A DNA stretch of 64,000 nt from Saccharum officinarum (GCA_020631735.1 CM036209.1:3199451-3263450), one strand, 5' to 3'. Counted from the first letter of the stretch, positions 1 to 12,996 are shown. The notes: generated by a model not told the origin, from the letters alone. Numbers and translations are program-made.

Positions 1-897
1 TTAATGACAGGACCGCTAGGGTAGGGTAGGGCAGCGTATGACGACGGACCTTTTTATACAGGGATCCGTCACCCATTGTAGTAATGAAGCTTTGAAGCTT
101 CTTCTCCTTCTAGGACGGACAAACAAACGGATGGAGAACTCCAGGAGAGGGAAAAGGGCTCGAGCAATGCAGCAGGTGGCAGCAGCTGCGCTCTGCCCTG
201 GGCGCAACGGCGAGCCATGGCCGAGAGGCGACGCAACCCGGCAACTGCAGATGGAGATGCCATGCATTTACTCATCAAGGGACAAGGAGTGAAGGGATCA
301 CGGACGGGAGCATCGGCCAGCTACCCGTGGTTGGCAACGGCAATGGCAACTGCCTGTCCGGCGCCAAACGTGATGCCTGCGCCGTCGCCCATGTCGCCTC
401 GCTCTCGCTCCTGCCAGCTGCTTCTTCAATGCTACTAGCTGCCCATGGCCCTGCCTCTCTACCTGTCCATTGCAAAACCTGCCATTCCTGTCTCAACCTG
501 TGCTTTGAGTTCCATGGTCCCGTACAACATTGGCCACATCGGACTTGACCAAACTCCAGCACCCGCAGACTTTAAGCATCAATCATGCGTCTCCATCTAC
601 TATCGTCTCCTCGTTTGTTTGAGAGAGGATACGATACGGCCAAGCAGAGGGCCTGCCCAGAGGTGCTGCACCAGATCCTGTATGGCGTATGCAGCCGGCA
701 AGCCACTTCATTCAAGCACTATAAACTGGCAGATCACCAGTATCCTTCATTCTGTTCATGCATCCCAAACAGGACACCTAGATGCAATGCAAGCCACTCC
801 GTTACAGCTAATCACAAACATAAATGCAACAGCCAACAAACACAGACCATATCCCATATCTATGGCACTAAATTCTAAAAACCATTTTCTTATCGGG
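1..897. other. intergenic, no gene seen
   Basis: This stretch lies beyond the 3' end of the minus-strand F-box gene. Open frames here are short, overlap on both strands and have no recognisable domain. I see no tRNA, rRNA or clear transposon terminus. Confidence 0.5.
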
Positions 898-1171
898 CCT
901 TGTTTAGATACCCAAGTTTAGGTGCAAAATCTGCATAGTAAACGTCACGCACACTGTAGCAATTTTGTTTTTATTTGGTAATAATTGTCCAAATCTTGAT
1001 TAATTAGGCTCTAAATGTTCGTCTCGCAAAGTACAACAAAACTGTGCAATTAGTTTTTTTATTTCATCTACATTTAGTACTCCATATATGTGCCGACATT
1101 TTGATGTGACAGGGAATATGAATTCTGCATAGTGAATTTAGTGGACAAAGTTGAGAATCTAAACGAGGCCT
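898..1171. mobile_element. MITE, family with GGCCTNGTTTAGAT termini
   Basis: The left end reads GGCCTTGTTTAGATACCCAA. The reverse complement of the right end reads GGCCTCGTTTAGATTCTCAA, so the termini are imperfect inverted repeats. The interior (CTGTAGCAATTTTG, ACTAAACTGTGCAATTAG-like blocks, CATTTAGTACTCCAT) recurs at about 7465-7715, showing a dispersed family. There is no coding capacity. No clean target-site duplication was found, so the superfamily (hAT-like or other) is left open. Confidence 0.6.
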
Positions 1172-1510
1172 CAACCAAAACCATCTCTTCCATGTTAATA
1201 ACTTTCCTTCATCTTACATGATATAATATTCTATACAGAAACTTCCTGACTGTGCTCCACAGAAATGTAGTAATGTACTCCCCAGGCATGTTCACCTCAC
1301 CAAACAAAGGTGGGATTGGGACTGGAACTGGGACTGGATCTAGTCATCTAGTATACAACATCAAGATATGCACCTCAGCCGTACCGCACCGATTACAGTA
1401 CAAAATTTTGAGCTCGTTCTTCAGACATCACTTCTGGATGCCAGTCAACAAACCTATCCATCCACAAGATGCATGCCCTGCCTTCCGCAATTGCCACACT
1501 TGAGATCTTC
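1172..1510 (-). other. 3' flank / probable 3' UTR of the FBL3-like gene
   Basis: This is AT-richer sequence directly after the stop codon at 1511-1513 (minus strand), ending at the MITE. It is a plausible 3' UTR, but I cannot place a cleavage site from sequence alone. Confidence 0.4.
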
Positions 1511-4500
1511 TCACCGTACAAGCACATCTTGGGACTGTTGCTTCCATACATCACAAGGTTCCACCTCAACCTGCACAAGGCCACACCTGTTATTAGACAC
1601 TTCTGACTTTTGCAGGGTTGTAATTCTAGTAAGAACAAATCCACTCAACAGTCAACAGATATAAGACAACTGTGCTATGCTCTTAGGCATTTTTTTAAAC
1701 ACCATCCATAAGCAAATCATGATTTGTGTGTTTTGAAGCATAGACAAAATCTTGAGAGTTAAAAAAAATCATTGCACAGCACAAACATAGCTTACAAGAA
1801 TCACAACTTTTCTGAAGCAAATAGTATGTAGTGTTTTCAAGTAGCAAATCAGGCAAGACACCTAAATGAGTTGGTGAACACAAGGGTTTAACGCTGTGTA
1901 AAGCAACCAGGGGAGTAGTAGAATACCTTGAATGGTTTATCGATCCACTGGAAAACACAGCCGCGTGCCTCAACATTTTTTATCATATGAAAAGGCATCA
2001 TGGATTTGAATGCTTCGTGAACCTTCACTTTCGTCAAACAACCACAAACCATAAGAGTAGCCGTCAAGCCATTAGGCGTTATACCCGCTAAATGGACGAT
2101 GGTCATGTTCTGCAAGCCGGATATGCTAGAAAGGGACAGAAGTCCGATATCGGTGACTGAACAATACGACAAGTTTATCTGTGATGAGACATAGATGGTA
2201 TTAGCACAATTGCAGAACATACATGGTACCATCATATTCCAGTTACAGTTACGGGAGAAAAGGATAATACCTGACGGAGGCTATGAGAGAACTGGGAAAG
2301 ATAAAGCATTCCAACATCATTAATCTCAAAGCATTTCTTAATATCAAGCTTGGAAAGTAGCCTGCACCCCATTGCTATTTCTGAGAGCCCAGTGGATGTA
2401 ATCATGGGGCAGCCACGAATCTCCAGAGTATTCAGCTTTGCGCATTTTGAAAGTGAAATCAGTGAACGGTCTGTTATTTCTGTACAGTAGGATAGATTGA
2501 TACACTCTAGCATTGGACAACCCTGTGCAATTTGAATAATTCCATCATCACTAAGGCCTCCACACCTGAAACAGAAAATATAAGTTAGTTTACTGACAAA
2601 GAACCAAACAAAGAAAACCACAAGGCATGTCTAATAATGACCTGTACAGATCAATGTCGCGGAGTTTTGGGCAAGACCTTCCAATGTGGGTAAGACCTTC
2701 ATCACTAATCTTCAAGCAAATTCCAATTTTTAGACTCGAAAGTTTGCTGCATCTGGCAAGAGCTTTCAATCCTACACAAAATATATCGAGAGTCAACTTT
2801 ATGTTCATCTGGCAAAGAATAATTCAGTAGCCAGTTCAGTAAGTACCTCCGTCATCCAAATCACTGTCAGTAAGGTCCAACTCTTCCAAGTGAGAACAGT
2901 GCTTCCCGATCAGTTGGAGTGCTCCACTGGAAACACGGCTACAAGACTCCATCCTCAGAGAGATGAGGGAAGTGCATGAACTAGTTATGGCCGCTAGTGA
3001 AACATCAGTGATATTGCGACAACAAGTAATGTCCAGCTTCAGCAGGTTCTTTAGTCTTGACACGGCTAAAGAGAGTTCTGTATCCATCACTCCAGAGCAC
3101 TTGCTCAAGCTTAACTCCCGTAAAGAAACACAAGAGGTTCCAATGGCTTTTAGTGCATAAGCCATGAATTTGCAGCCTTCCAGCTTCAGGGTCTGCAGTT
3201 TAGGAATCTTCTGGAAGCTTCTCACCATAGAAGGAGTAACCTGATACATGAAGGATGTGAATTAAGCTGTGAGGGCTCAAGTTATGCCCAGGTGATACAA
3301 TAATACGAGCAGATGATTAGCTACTTACAGGACAGCAGTATGAAAGATCCAGTTCCAATAGATTGGGTACCGACTTCAGTATGGATGAAACTCCCACGTC
3401 AGTGATATTCTGACACTGAGACATATCAAGCACCTGCAATGGTGCAAGCATGTGAGTTCAGTAATAAGCACAGCTTTGTGCTACTATGAACACTGTTTTT
3501 TTTTAATTATAAAAAATACATATTTTAGTACAAATGACTAGTTCAGACAAGGCATCTACAGAGGTCAGAACCTAACAGTGTAAGATCAAGCGAAATAATA
3601 CTACCATAGTGTTTCACATGAAGCTGATGTGTGATTGCTAGCAACAAGCAAGTCAAAAAGAAATGGGAAATTACCATGAGCACCTCACCTGTAGTGATTT
3701 ACTGCATTCTTTCTCAAGACTACCAAGAGCATCATCATCAATTCCAATACACCCCACCAGTGTCAACTGTTGAAGATTGGGAAGCTTCATGATGGCAGGA
3801 AAACTATCCTTTGTGATCTGCAACACAAGATACGTTTCCATTTTATTATTACTCCAGCACGATACAATAAGTGGGTCGGTAGGCACTAGGCACAAAGCTG
3901 CAAGAGAAAACAGAGTTGGCTACTGCTCTGCTGATCCATTGTTGCAAAGATGGTTTACCATGTTTGTAGATAAGAACGTCTGCAGATCAAGAATACTATA
4001 CTACCTATACACTGAAGTGGTCCAATACCGTAAGCACTAACAGAATAATAAATCAGATTGAGCAAATGATGTCCTAGTAACTGATGAAGGTAGTAGATTT
4101 ATAGCAAAGGAAATAACTGAAACACATTTCTCTCCGGTGAATTAAAGAGGGAACCTGATGCCTAGAAATCAAATCAAGAAACGTACTAATAAAGGAAAGA
4201 AAAGACAAGACAGAATCATCCGTCGCCTTTGGTCCAAGAACCGAACAGAGCAACCAAGAAACCCGCAGCGTGCTCACCATGGTGTAGGAGAGATCCAGAC
4301 TGGTGAATTTCCTGCACTTGAGGGCGAGGAGCTGGATCCCGAGATCCGAGACCCCAAGGCACCACTTGAGCGAGAGCTCCCTCAGCTCCGCGCACCCGAC
4401 GGCGACGCACCCGAGCCCCATGTCGGTGAGCGTCTTCCACCTTGCCAGCGAGAGCCTCCGGAGCCCCCTCGCCCGCGCAATCTCGGCGGCCGCGGCGTCC

Positions 4501-5003
4501 CCGAGGTCGACCCCATTGGAGAGGTCGAGGTCGGCGAGGCCCGGGCACGACGCGGCGAGCGCGGCGACGCCCGCCGCGCCGAACCCGCGGGAGCGGGAGA
4601 GGTCGACGGCGCGGAGCGCGGAGGAGGGGGAGGGTCCGGAGACGATGGCGGAGGCGAGGGCGGCGTCGGGGACGCGCGCGCAGAGGGAGAGGTCGAGGCG
4701 GGTGGCGGACGGGTACCGCGCCAGCGCGGCGGGGAGGAGGTCCGCTCGGAGCGGGCGGACGACGCGGCGGTGCCGGGACTCCGCGGCGTGGCAGGCGCGG
4801 GAGGCCAAAGCGAAGGACTTGAGCGCCCGCGGGTCGGCCTGGGCCACGCGGTCCAGCACCAGGAAGAGCAGCTCGTCGGCCAGCGAGTCGAGCGGCGGTG
4901 CGGTGTCGGGGGCGGGGGATGGGAAGGGGGAGAGGGAGAGGGAGAGCGCGAGGCGGCGGCGCTTGGGGTGCCTGTGCTGCTGGTGGGATGCCGCCGCGGC
5001 CAT
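1511..5003 (-). CDS. FBL3: F-box/LRR-repeat protein 3-like, eight exons
   Basis: The gene encodes a predicted SCF ubiquitin-ligase substrate receptor: the F-box binds SKP1 and the leucine-rich repeats hold the target. Minus-strand exons in transcript order are 4278-5003, 3689-3817, 3329-3433, 2847-3240, 2642-2771, 2271-2565, 1927-2178 and 1511-1570. Every junction has GT/AG, the phases join, and the total is 2091 nt (696 aa plus stop), close to the about 665 aa of Arabidopsis FBL3. The start at 5003 (MAAAASHQQH) was chosen because an upstream in-frame Met at 5156 only adds a proline-rich leader. The F-box is at about residues 38-80 (LDSLADELLFLVLDRV), followed by cysteine-containing LRRs of the LDLSYC, LKLEGC and LDITCC type to the end, and a short C-terminal WKQQ motif. 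Exon 1 is extremely GC-rich. The substrate cannot be told from sequence. No break was found. Confidence 0.9.
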
Positions 5004-6056
5004 GGAGGGAGGGATGGTCTTGGTGGCTTCTTGACACGGAGGACAACGGGCGTACGGCGGCGGCGGTGGTCGCGGTGGCGGACTTCTTGATCCGGCGGTG
5101 GTTGCAGGGGGAGGAAAAATGGGCAAGCGGCCGGCGATGGATGTGGGCAACAACAAGAAGTCAAGAATAAACTAACCAGACGCGGGTGAGATGTGTAGGA
5201 GAAAAGTGCCGAGACTACCCCTGGAGCGTGTCGTACTGGGGAATACGCCGTCTGTCCCTGTGATTTCCGTATTTGCCCCTACGCCCCTGTTGAGCAAAGT
5301 CGACATCAGGGGTACGACGGTAAACTCGGCGGCCGTATGGTATCCGATTGGACGGAAGGTACGGTACGGCGGGTGTACTCGGCGGGGGCAGAATGGGGAA
5401 AAGGGAAGGTTGGGAAGTGAGGCAGGTGGGGAGGGGGCGATGCGGGGGAGGGCAGGACACCCAAGGACCGCAGATCGTACAGCCTGGTGGTGCGGACGGG
5501 TACGTCATGTCGAAGCGAAGCGTACCGGACGCTTGGTCTACCCGTGACACAGACGTGTGGCCCCGCTCCCCCACTTTGGCATTTCGCGATGGAGTGTGAG
5601 AGAGAGACGAGTAGAGTAGTTGCTGACTGGTCCCGTGCTCCCTGGGGACGGCTTTTCTTTTCTTTTCGTTCCGTGGTGTGTGTCTGTGTCAGCGATAACG
5701 CACTCCCTTGCGTCGTCTTGTGTGGGCCCCATTTTTGCACTGTACGGATACCATTAGCGCCCACGATTAACTAACAATCAGGGTATTAAAAGGCACATGG
5801 ACAGTTGCGAATAACCATCACTTTTGAACCGTTCTCACAAAACATGCCAAGAAAAGAGAAAAAAATAATCCAAGTGGTATTACGAAACATGTGGCAGAGT
5901 CGCTGATATAAATAAATATTGCCGTCATGTTCAGTTGGGAACCTAAGATTTTTTTTTATATAGGATATAATGCGGTATCAAAAAATTCACATGTAATTTG
6001 GTAAAATTCATTTACAAACTGGTAAAAAAAACTGCCCGAAATTAGGTAAGCAAGTA
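5004..6056 (-). promoter_or_regulatory. upstream region of the FBL3-like gene
   Basis: This is GC-rich DNA 5' of the F-box gene, with many CGTAC/GTACGG stretches around 5230-5560. I do not see a convincing TATA box within 200 bp of the start codon, so a TATA-less, CpG-rich promoter is likely. This is an inference from position and composition only. The short ORFs here are low-complexity and are not treated as genes. Confidence 0.35.
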
Positions 6057-6200
6057 CTCCCTCCATTTCAAATTATGAGACGTGTTTGATTTTTTAAGGT
6101 ACGTAAATTTTGCTATACACATAGAAATACTATATCTAAATACATAATAAAAACAATATATTAAAAAGTAAAAACGCCTTATAGTTTGGAACAGAATGAG
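6057..6200. mobile_element. Stowaway-type MITE
   Basis: The element is 144 bp, flanked by TA on both sides. It starts CTCCCTCCATTTCAAATTAT and ends with the imperfect complement TAGTTTGGAACAGAATGAG. The interior is AT-rich with no coding capacity. The TA target and CTCCCTCC terminus are the hallmarks of Stowaway (Tc1/mariner-derived) MITEs. Confidence 0.7.
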
Positions 6201-7464
6201 TAATAAACAACAAAGTGAATCTCAAATTTTAACACCATGTCTCTCGATCCCTCTTCGTAATAAACAACAAAGTGAGTCTCAGATTTTAGCTAGAGAGGAG
6301 GCGCGAGGAGGTTGATAAAAAGGGCGCGCATAGGAGGGGCTTTAACGCTGGCGAGCGGTGATGTCCGACAGTCGGCAACGGGTGGTGACCTTAGATCGGC
6401 CTTTTTTTTAGGGAACCCTGGGATCGGCCTTCGCTTCTTTCATCACTGGCCATGGAGGGGGACCGTGCATAGATAGTTCATTTCCTTTCTTTTATTAATT
6501 GAGACATCAGCCATTGAGCTTTCTTGTGGTACGCATGCCATAATATGCTTTCTTCTTTTAAAAATAAAATGATATGTTGTCCATTCTGTACTTTTACGAC
6601 TATTTTCAACAATTCTAATTAGACTTCAAAAACATAAATGGACTATAAATCCAATAAAACTAAGTTTTCATGTAGCCCTATCTTCAATGATCATTTTGTT
6701 GTATACTATAAAAATAAGATTTAATGAATTGTATGAAGTAAATATTATTGGTGATATGTTACATGAGGAACAAAAATATCAGTGTGTAACAAGTCACGTA
6801 CCAGTATATATTTAGAGCTGGGACACTTAATTGCTCATGATGGCGACACATGAAGAGAATGTTAGGTATTTGTCAATTGGAGACCTAACTAGAGATGATT
6901 CCACTTCCACAAAGATGGAGATGGCCTATGTGACCTCTGCCGCTCTCTGGATTGAGCATCTACCAATAATGTTTTCTCATGCACATACCTAATTACCTGA
7001 ATTATGTGGATTTATCCTTGCTTTCACCTAGATATAGTAGTAAAAATTACATATGTATCTAGAAAAGGCAAGATGACTAATAATTTGGAATGGAGAAAAT
7101 ATTTAAGTGTCGCGGGATCATTGATTCAGTACCGCAAACAAATAAACCTAGAAGTAATCATTTCAGAACCACAAACCAGGAAAAAAAACTAGAATAAACA
7201 AACAAAACTTGTAGTTGTAGCTGTGTAGCTGACGTTGGTGCGGTGCGGGTGCGGGGTGCCGTACCTAAAAAAGGACGAAGGGACGCACGGGGTGGACCTG
7301 GACCGGTAGCTCCCTTCCACTGTCCAAATAAAGATGTCCTGTCCAGTACTCACCTCACCCTGATAACCACTCCACTGATAACCTCTTCCTGCTCTCCTGG
7401 GAAAGCCCTAGGTCGTCGTCATTACCTATCTGGCTATCTGTATCTTGCTGGGAAGGCTCTACCT
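6201..7464. other. intergenic, no gene seen
   Basis: AT-rich sequence with no credible coding frame. A short block near 6855-6925 (GTTAGGTATTTG then CCTAACTAGA) resembles a block near 29790-29870. Otherwise nothing is recognised. Confidence 0.4.
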
Positions 7465-7715
7465 GCGTGTTTAGTTGCGCCAATTTGACGGCAACAAAAT
7501 CTACACAGTGCAGGCCCGTGCACTGTAGCATTTCGTTTGTATTTGTGAATTTTTGTCCAAACATTGACTAATTAGGCTCAAAAGATTCGTTTCGCAAAGT
7601 ACAACTAAACTGTGCAATTAGTTTTTGATTTCATCTACATTTAGTACTCCATGCATGTACCGGCATTTTGATGTGATGGGAATCTTCTTTTTGCATAGTG
7701 GAATTTGAGGATGAA
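7465..7715. mobile_element. second copy of the GTTTAGAT-type MITE
   Basis: It shares with 898-1171 the ordered blocks CACTGTAGCA, TTGTCCAAA, TAATTAGGCTC, CGCAAAGTACAAC, CTGTGCAATTAG and CATTTAGTACTCCAT. The termini are more diverged, so the boundaries are approximate. It is non-coding. Confidence 0.5.
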
Positions 7716-7842
7716 ATTTGGTGCACGACCACGAGCATGAATCAGCTCACTCATCATAACCTGTGACTGTGACCCGTGTGGCGTGTGCCTATCCGACAGC
7801 CGCACCTGCTTTGCTTGCAGCCCTTTTCTGTTGAGTAATCTT

Positions 7843-8537
7843 TAGGGCCCGTTTAGTTTAGTATAGCCCTGCTTCATGGTTAGATTAGTTTTTTTTTCTT
7901 GGACTACATGAGTAACTATACTAGTGGAGCTTAATCTATGTTAGTAAAATGTTTAGTGGAACAGCTTTTTAGGGTAAATAAAAAAAATGATATGTCCATA
8001 ATATCTTTCTTTTTTTCTTTTTATTTCTTTATTTAAGTCCGGTTATCATCTTGTTTCTCGTCTTGTCTCCCTCGTCCTCCTCATCATGTCTCTCTTGTCT
8101 TTTCCTTTCTCCCTGATCTGGTTCATCCATCCCGTCGTTGTCCTCTTCCTCCGCCTTCTCTCGGCGGTGTTCCACTTTCTCCTCGCCTCTGCTCCTCTGC
8201 CCGTGGTCTCCTCACGCAAGCATGCCACATCTGCCGCTTCCCGTGCGAGCATGCCGCCTTTGTCCCTCCCTCTGCAGCCCTCTGCGCCGCCCTGCTTTGC
8301 CTCTACACCGTTGTCTCCTGCACGGCCGCACCAACACATCTTGGGGCAAAATCGGTTCGGGCCACGACCAAGTGCTAGGCCCATGGAAGCTCGTAGAGCC
8401 AAACGAAGCTATATTTTTTTTTGGCTCCGACTCTTTCACCATGCTTCTCAATCGGGTTTCCCATAGCTTCACCAACAAAACATATTGGCGGGGACCATTT
8501 GGTTCGACGCCATGCGGAGCCGTACCAAATGGCCCCT
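7843..8537. mobile_element. possible non-autonomous DNA transposon
   Basis: The left end (GGGCCCGTTTAGTTTAGTAT) and the complement of the right end (GGGGCCATTTGGTACGGCTC) are loosely similar and point inward. The interior is a pyrimidine-rich stretch followed by AT-rich DNA with no recognisable protein. The assignment rests only on the weak terminal similarity. Confidence 0.3.
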
Positions 8538-9125
8538 AACCCAACTGTCCTGTCATATCCCGTCCATCAAAAATACTACATGCCATGTAGTATTTACTAT
8601 ATTTTTGAATCGTTTGTCCATTTCTGTGTCCAAAAAAGAATATAACTTTAGTTTTCTCTCTTTCAAATTATTTTAAAGTTAATTAACTTCATATAAAGAA
8701 TAGTAATTCGTATAAATACTATTTATTTAACCTAAGATCATTCATTGCAAGCTTTTCTTTATTAAATGATGTTTCCATAGTATCGTTTCACTTTTCTATA
8801 TTATATTATAAAAGGTTAAGGTGGTCAAAATATATTTGGAGACCGCCTCAACGTGCTCCACATACAGTATCCCTGACTTAGAGGAAGTACGAGACAGGAA
8901 AGCTAGTATAATAAATTTAATTACCTCCAAAATTGGGCCTATGTCCATATGATCTTTCTTTAGGAGATCCAGATGATCTAATAAACTTGTCATGTGCTAG
9001 GTGAGCTCGGCCATTTGGGCACTGACCGCCCATTACGTGTACGTCCGACTATTGGAGCTGACCCGCATAGCACAAATAGGCAGCGCTGGATGGGTGCGTG
9101 CAGCGCGCGTGGCCCGCATGGGGAG
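8538..9125. other. intergenic, no gene seen
   Basis: AT-rich up to about 8990, then a GC-rich segment leading into the GCAACAT array. The segment from about 9000 may be the end of the same array-bearing element. No gene is recognised. Confidence 0.35.
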
Positions 9126-9525
9126 CGGCACCTGTACAAACATACTGAAACAATTGAAACATATATTTGCAACATATGTATATAACCACTGCAACATATG
9201 CAACATTCAGATAAAATACTTGCAACATGCGTCTGAAATAGGTGAAACATTTGAAACATACACTTACAACATACGTGTATAGCCACTTGCAATATATGCA
9301 ACATCCAGATGAAATAGCTAAAACATTTGGAAAACACACTTGCAACATACGTGTATAGTCACTGCAACATATGCAACATACGTTTGAAACATATACTTAT
9401 GACACACGTGTATAGCCATTGCAACATATGTAACACTAGATCTACTTTTGCAACATCTAGATGAAACATATGCAACATACATCTGAAACGCATAAAACAT
9501 ACGGTTGCAACATGTGCTCATCTAC
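9126..9525. repeat. degenerate GCAACAT / GAAACAT array
   Basis: Repeated words such as TGCAACAT, TGAAACAT and CATACGTGTATAGCCA recur every 20-50 bp. Comparable arrays occur at about 27905-28325, 30285-30705 and 38340-38680, each joined to GC-rich flanks. They look like internal arrays of a non-autonomous transposon family, probably MULE-like. Translations of the array (rich in Met, Phe, Gln, Cys) are meaningless. Confidence 0.6.
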
Positions 9526-11110
9526 TTACTGCCACCCAATGAAGGCCTATTGACGCGAGCGCGGGGAGCATAGCGCGAAGCGCGGACATCGCATGGCGCG
9601 AGGCACGGGCAGGGTGCGTGGCACGAGACGGGGCCCGCGTGAGGCATAGGGGCGCGTGCCACGCGAAGCGGGTCCGGCACAGGGAGTAGGAGCGTGCGGC
9701 ACGAGATGGTTCTGTCCCATTGAAAGCATCTAGATTTTTTTTTAATAATGAGCCGATCAGACCTGATCCACGGGCCCAGCAAAAGCGTGCGTTTGGCCGG
9801 CCGGACCGATAATAAGGGAAAGGTGGGCGGCACAGGAAGCAAGCATGGAACAGAATACCGGCTCGTCTTCTACCTCGGCTCTGAAGCTCTATCCAAGAAC
9901 CTCCCTTCCTGTTCTTGCTTCCTACACTGCCCTGACTCTCTCCAAATTCTATCATGTACTGTATACTGAATTGAGTGAATCTTAGTGTATTGTTGAGTGA
10001 TTCTTATCTAGACATCAAGGTCCGTAACACTAATTCTTCCTTCCGTACGTCTTTAATTTGACTTTGACTTGTTGGCATGCCAAAACAATGTGGCTTGGGG
10101 CGAGAAGAGAATCGATGATGACACGATGGCCTTCATTGACTTTCTGAATTTTAGATGAATCAATCAAATGATGATGGTGCCGTACGTACGAACGTGCTAC
10201 GGAAGGCCAGCTAGGCTGAACTGAACGGTAGCTAAGCTGACTTATCATCAGATAACGACGATGACAGACAAGGCAACTTGTTCACTTCTTCTCCATGTGC
10301 GGTGTTGTTGTTTCGTTCCCTTGCCGATCCAACCTACTAGTCGTCGTCATGGCCATCGACATCAGCTAACTAGCTAGCAGTCGAGGACTCGAGGACGGAC
10401 AGTGATTCCCAACCAATGAACTGAATCCATCGAGCGATTTCAACAAGACGAGAGAGTCGTACTAATCCTTCCTCAGGGAGGCGTCTTCTCGTCTCGTCGT
10501 CGTCGGCCGTCGTCGTGCATGGGTATGGGTATCCCGGGGAGGCTCCACCGCACCGGCTCCAGTCTGGTGTACTCACTGTCCGGCGCCGCACCACCCAGAC
10601 CGGCCTTAGCTTGTCCTTTTGACTCCTTGCATATATACGTGTTGTCCATTTGTCCTCTCCCCTCTCTCGTCACAAGTGAATGAATTACTTACCTTTATGT
10701 GGAAATAAGGGCTCTCCTGTGCTCCTCCCAAATATCACCGCCGAACATAAGTTTTCAGCATCTGTGTACTTAGGGTCCTTTTGGTGGGAGAGACTAAGAT
10801 AGGATAGGATGTATATCTATCCACAATTCTAGAGATAGGATGCTTCTATCTCCATATTTGATTTGAGATCGACATGAAATGATTCTTTTTTTTCCAAATT
10901 TGGTAAAAGTGATGAGAGTGGCATGCTTCATATTTCCTTAACTACTTCGGTTGTTTTTCTTCAACAAACCTGGCTAGAAAAATAAGCCAGGGTACCTCAA
11001 GTTTGTCCAAGTCAATGCAACATAGACTTGTTTGGCTGTCATGTGCTAACTAAACTGCTAGGTAGTTCTTATTTGGTTGGCAAGCTAGTTTGCTTGATAT
11101 CGTTACCTCT
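9526..11110. other. intergenic, no gene seen
   Basis: 9540-9720 is GC-rich with repeated GCGCGAAGC-like words. 10030-10760 contains blocks also found at about 28660-29300 (GATCGATGATGACA-like, GGTGCCGTACG, TTGACTCCTTG, CGTCACAAGTGA), suggesting an old non-coding duplication. No credible exon was found. Confidence 0.4.
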
Positions 11111-11798
11111 TCCTTGCTATGCTAACATTTCCTCCATCACCGGAAACACAAAACCGCAATGGTATGTGACCACCTCCTCTATCTGCCACCGTTCAGACCT
11201 AGTTTGAGATTCGCGCTAGTCAACTCTACCTCCCACCACCTCCCCTTGTGGGGTCACTCCTAGCCTCCCACCCTCGCTAGAGACCAAGCTGGGGAGGACT
11301 AGGGTTTCCCACAGGGATAGATAATGACCTAAAGCGAGGGTATCGAAGGAAGGGAAGTATGAAAATAAATGTGGAATAAATGCCTGTTAAATTGCCCAAA
11401 AAACTCTGTCCAAACAGTAACGTCCCGGGGTATTTATAGAGTACACCCTGTGACGATGACAAATTACAAAAGCGTCGCCTTGATCGCTAATACATCGCTT
11501 GAGGGCAGAGTAGTAACTTCCCATGCCCTGCTACCTACCCCAGACGCCATCGCCGCTAACTTGGGCCTTGCGGGCGGCCACACTCTAGCTTGCCACAGGG
11601 CCTGCGAGGGTTCTCCGAGCTCTGTGCTCTCCCGATACGCGTCACCTTCGCTCCAGCTCACTCCACTGTAGATGCTTGAAAAGGAGAAAGCGCGGGAAAC
11701 CTTCGTTCGCGGGGGTTAGCGCAGCGGCGAAGAGGCCGTAGGTCCGAGAAAGGCCAAGTGCCAGATGGGGTGTCCTGCTGGGGGCACCTCCCCCAACA
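11111..11798 (-). mobile_element. LTR-like sequence, probably solo or truncated
   Basis: Read on the minus strand, the sequence starts at 11798 with TGTTGGGGGAGGTGCCCCCA, a typical plant LTR start. It then carries TATAAATACCCCGGG (11424-11438) followed by about 150 bp that could be the transcribed R/U5 part and leader. No gag or pol follows and the left boundary is not defined. The identification is by LTR-like start and TATA spacing only; a copia-type LTR is the most likely source. Confidence 0.4.
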
Positions 11799-12548
11799 CC
11801 CCTGTTTCCCACTAGTCTAAATCTTGAGGCACTATCATTCCAAAAAAAAAGTATTATGATATGTTGGCCCTTCATTTTTAAAAACGTCCGTTTTTTTTCT
11901 ATTATCCTCCAATAGACAAAAGCATCAATGTGCTAAGTACATATATAATTTGAGATCTTTTACAATGGTTGGATCGCTTCCTATTGCCTCCCATCGCCTC
12001 TGCAAAATAGCTATTTTTTGTTGATTTTATTCATCGAAGGGTAATATGGTCATTGCGCGTAGCCTGACAAAAGCATCAATGTGCTAAGTACATATATAAT
12101 GAGTGCTGTAGTTTTTTTATTATGTCTGTGTTGCTATGTTAGTTCAATATTGTTATTTTTTCCTCTGTTTCTAGTATGAAAATGAAGCACTACCATTTAT
12201 TTAAACCGACTTATATTAATGAGTATTCTGGTTGTCATATACTGATATAGGCTCATGTGTAGCTGTTAATTATCAGTGTTAGGATAGACGTCCTCATTTA
12301 CTACTCAAGTGAATTATAAATATTGGTGCTCTTTTATATAAAATTCAGTCAAACTTACTTAAGACAACTAGAAGTTGATTTATTTGGAGACAGAGGGAGT
12401 AACTTTAGTAATTTTAATCTGTTTTTACAATAGACATGCAGCATGCAGCTCCCTATTTTTTGTCTATAGTATAGACAACTTATTTAGCTCATTATTTAAG
12501 TTATTATCTGCAGAACTGAATACAGTTTATCATTTATATATATTGTAG
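11799..12548. other. intergenic or intron-like sequence before DUF3615-like copy 1
   Basis: AT-rich DNA with a repeated word AAAGCATCAATGTGCTAAGTACATATATAAT at about 11919-11950 and 12070-12099. The part near 12490-12548 resembles the intron that precedes exon B in the other DUF3615-like copies. No upstream exon was found. Confidence 0.4.
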
Positions 12549-12996
12549 CCTGCTGATCTTCAGATTGTAGAAGTGAAGGAAAGAAATCTTATTGATGAAT
12601 ATGGGCAGGGTTTTATCCACTTCAACTTCATAGTGAAATGCTTAGATGGTGAACTCGCTAACTTCTTTGCCGAACTACATCCTAATATCAAGGATGAGAA
12701 AGGTGTTTACCTTTGCACGCCTTTGAAAGATAATGATGAAGGTATTTTCACGCTGCTTTCTTCTATTTTTATGCTATAGTATATAGTTATCTCTATTTAA
12801 AATCAGGTTTTCATATTTATTTTATACTTGGGCATTTAATAATGCGCTTGTTTGTTTGTTTTTTGTATCAGCCCATTGCTACGGGTGTAAAGAACGGGCT
12901 GAAGAGCTGATACATCCCAACGACGGTGGTTTCTTGTGGGGGGCACAAGGACGTTGGTTTTCCTTTTATGCTATAGTGATGACGATGATTAGTTAA
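12549..12996 (+). pseudogene. DUF3615-like gene, copy 1 (two 3' exons only)
   Basis: Two exons can be read: 12549-12741 (after a TAG acceptor) and 12872-12996 (TAA stop), joined in phase 1. The first encodes VEVKERNLIDEYGQG, HFNF, FFAELH and a CTPL motif. The second encodes a CYGC motif, HPN and a short end. This order matches the DUF3615 family of plant proteins of unknown function, which has an H-x-NF block, FFAEL, and C-x2-C plus HP near the end. It is the most diverged of the copies and lacks the upstream exon seen in copies 2 and 3, so it is probably a remnant. A CACTA element lies 115 bp downstream. Confidence 0.55.

Noticed and set aside
4158..5090. Long plus-strand ORF (310 aa) and other long frames over 4.2-5.1 kb
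   Set aside because: They are antisense or shifted frames of the very GC-rich first exon of the FBL3-like gene. Compositions are Arg/Gly/Pro-rich with no domain.
8990..9521. Met/Phe/Cys/Gln-rich ORFs resembling secreted or membrane proteins
   Set aside because: They are translations of the GCAACAT/GAAACA repeat array; the same peptides appear at every array locus.
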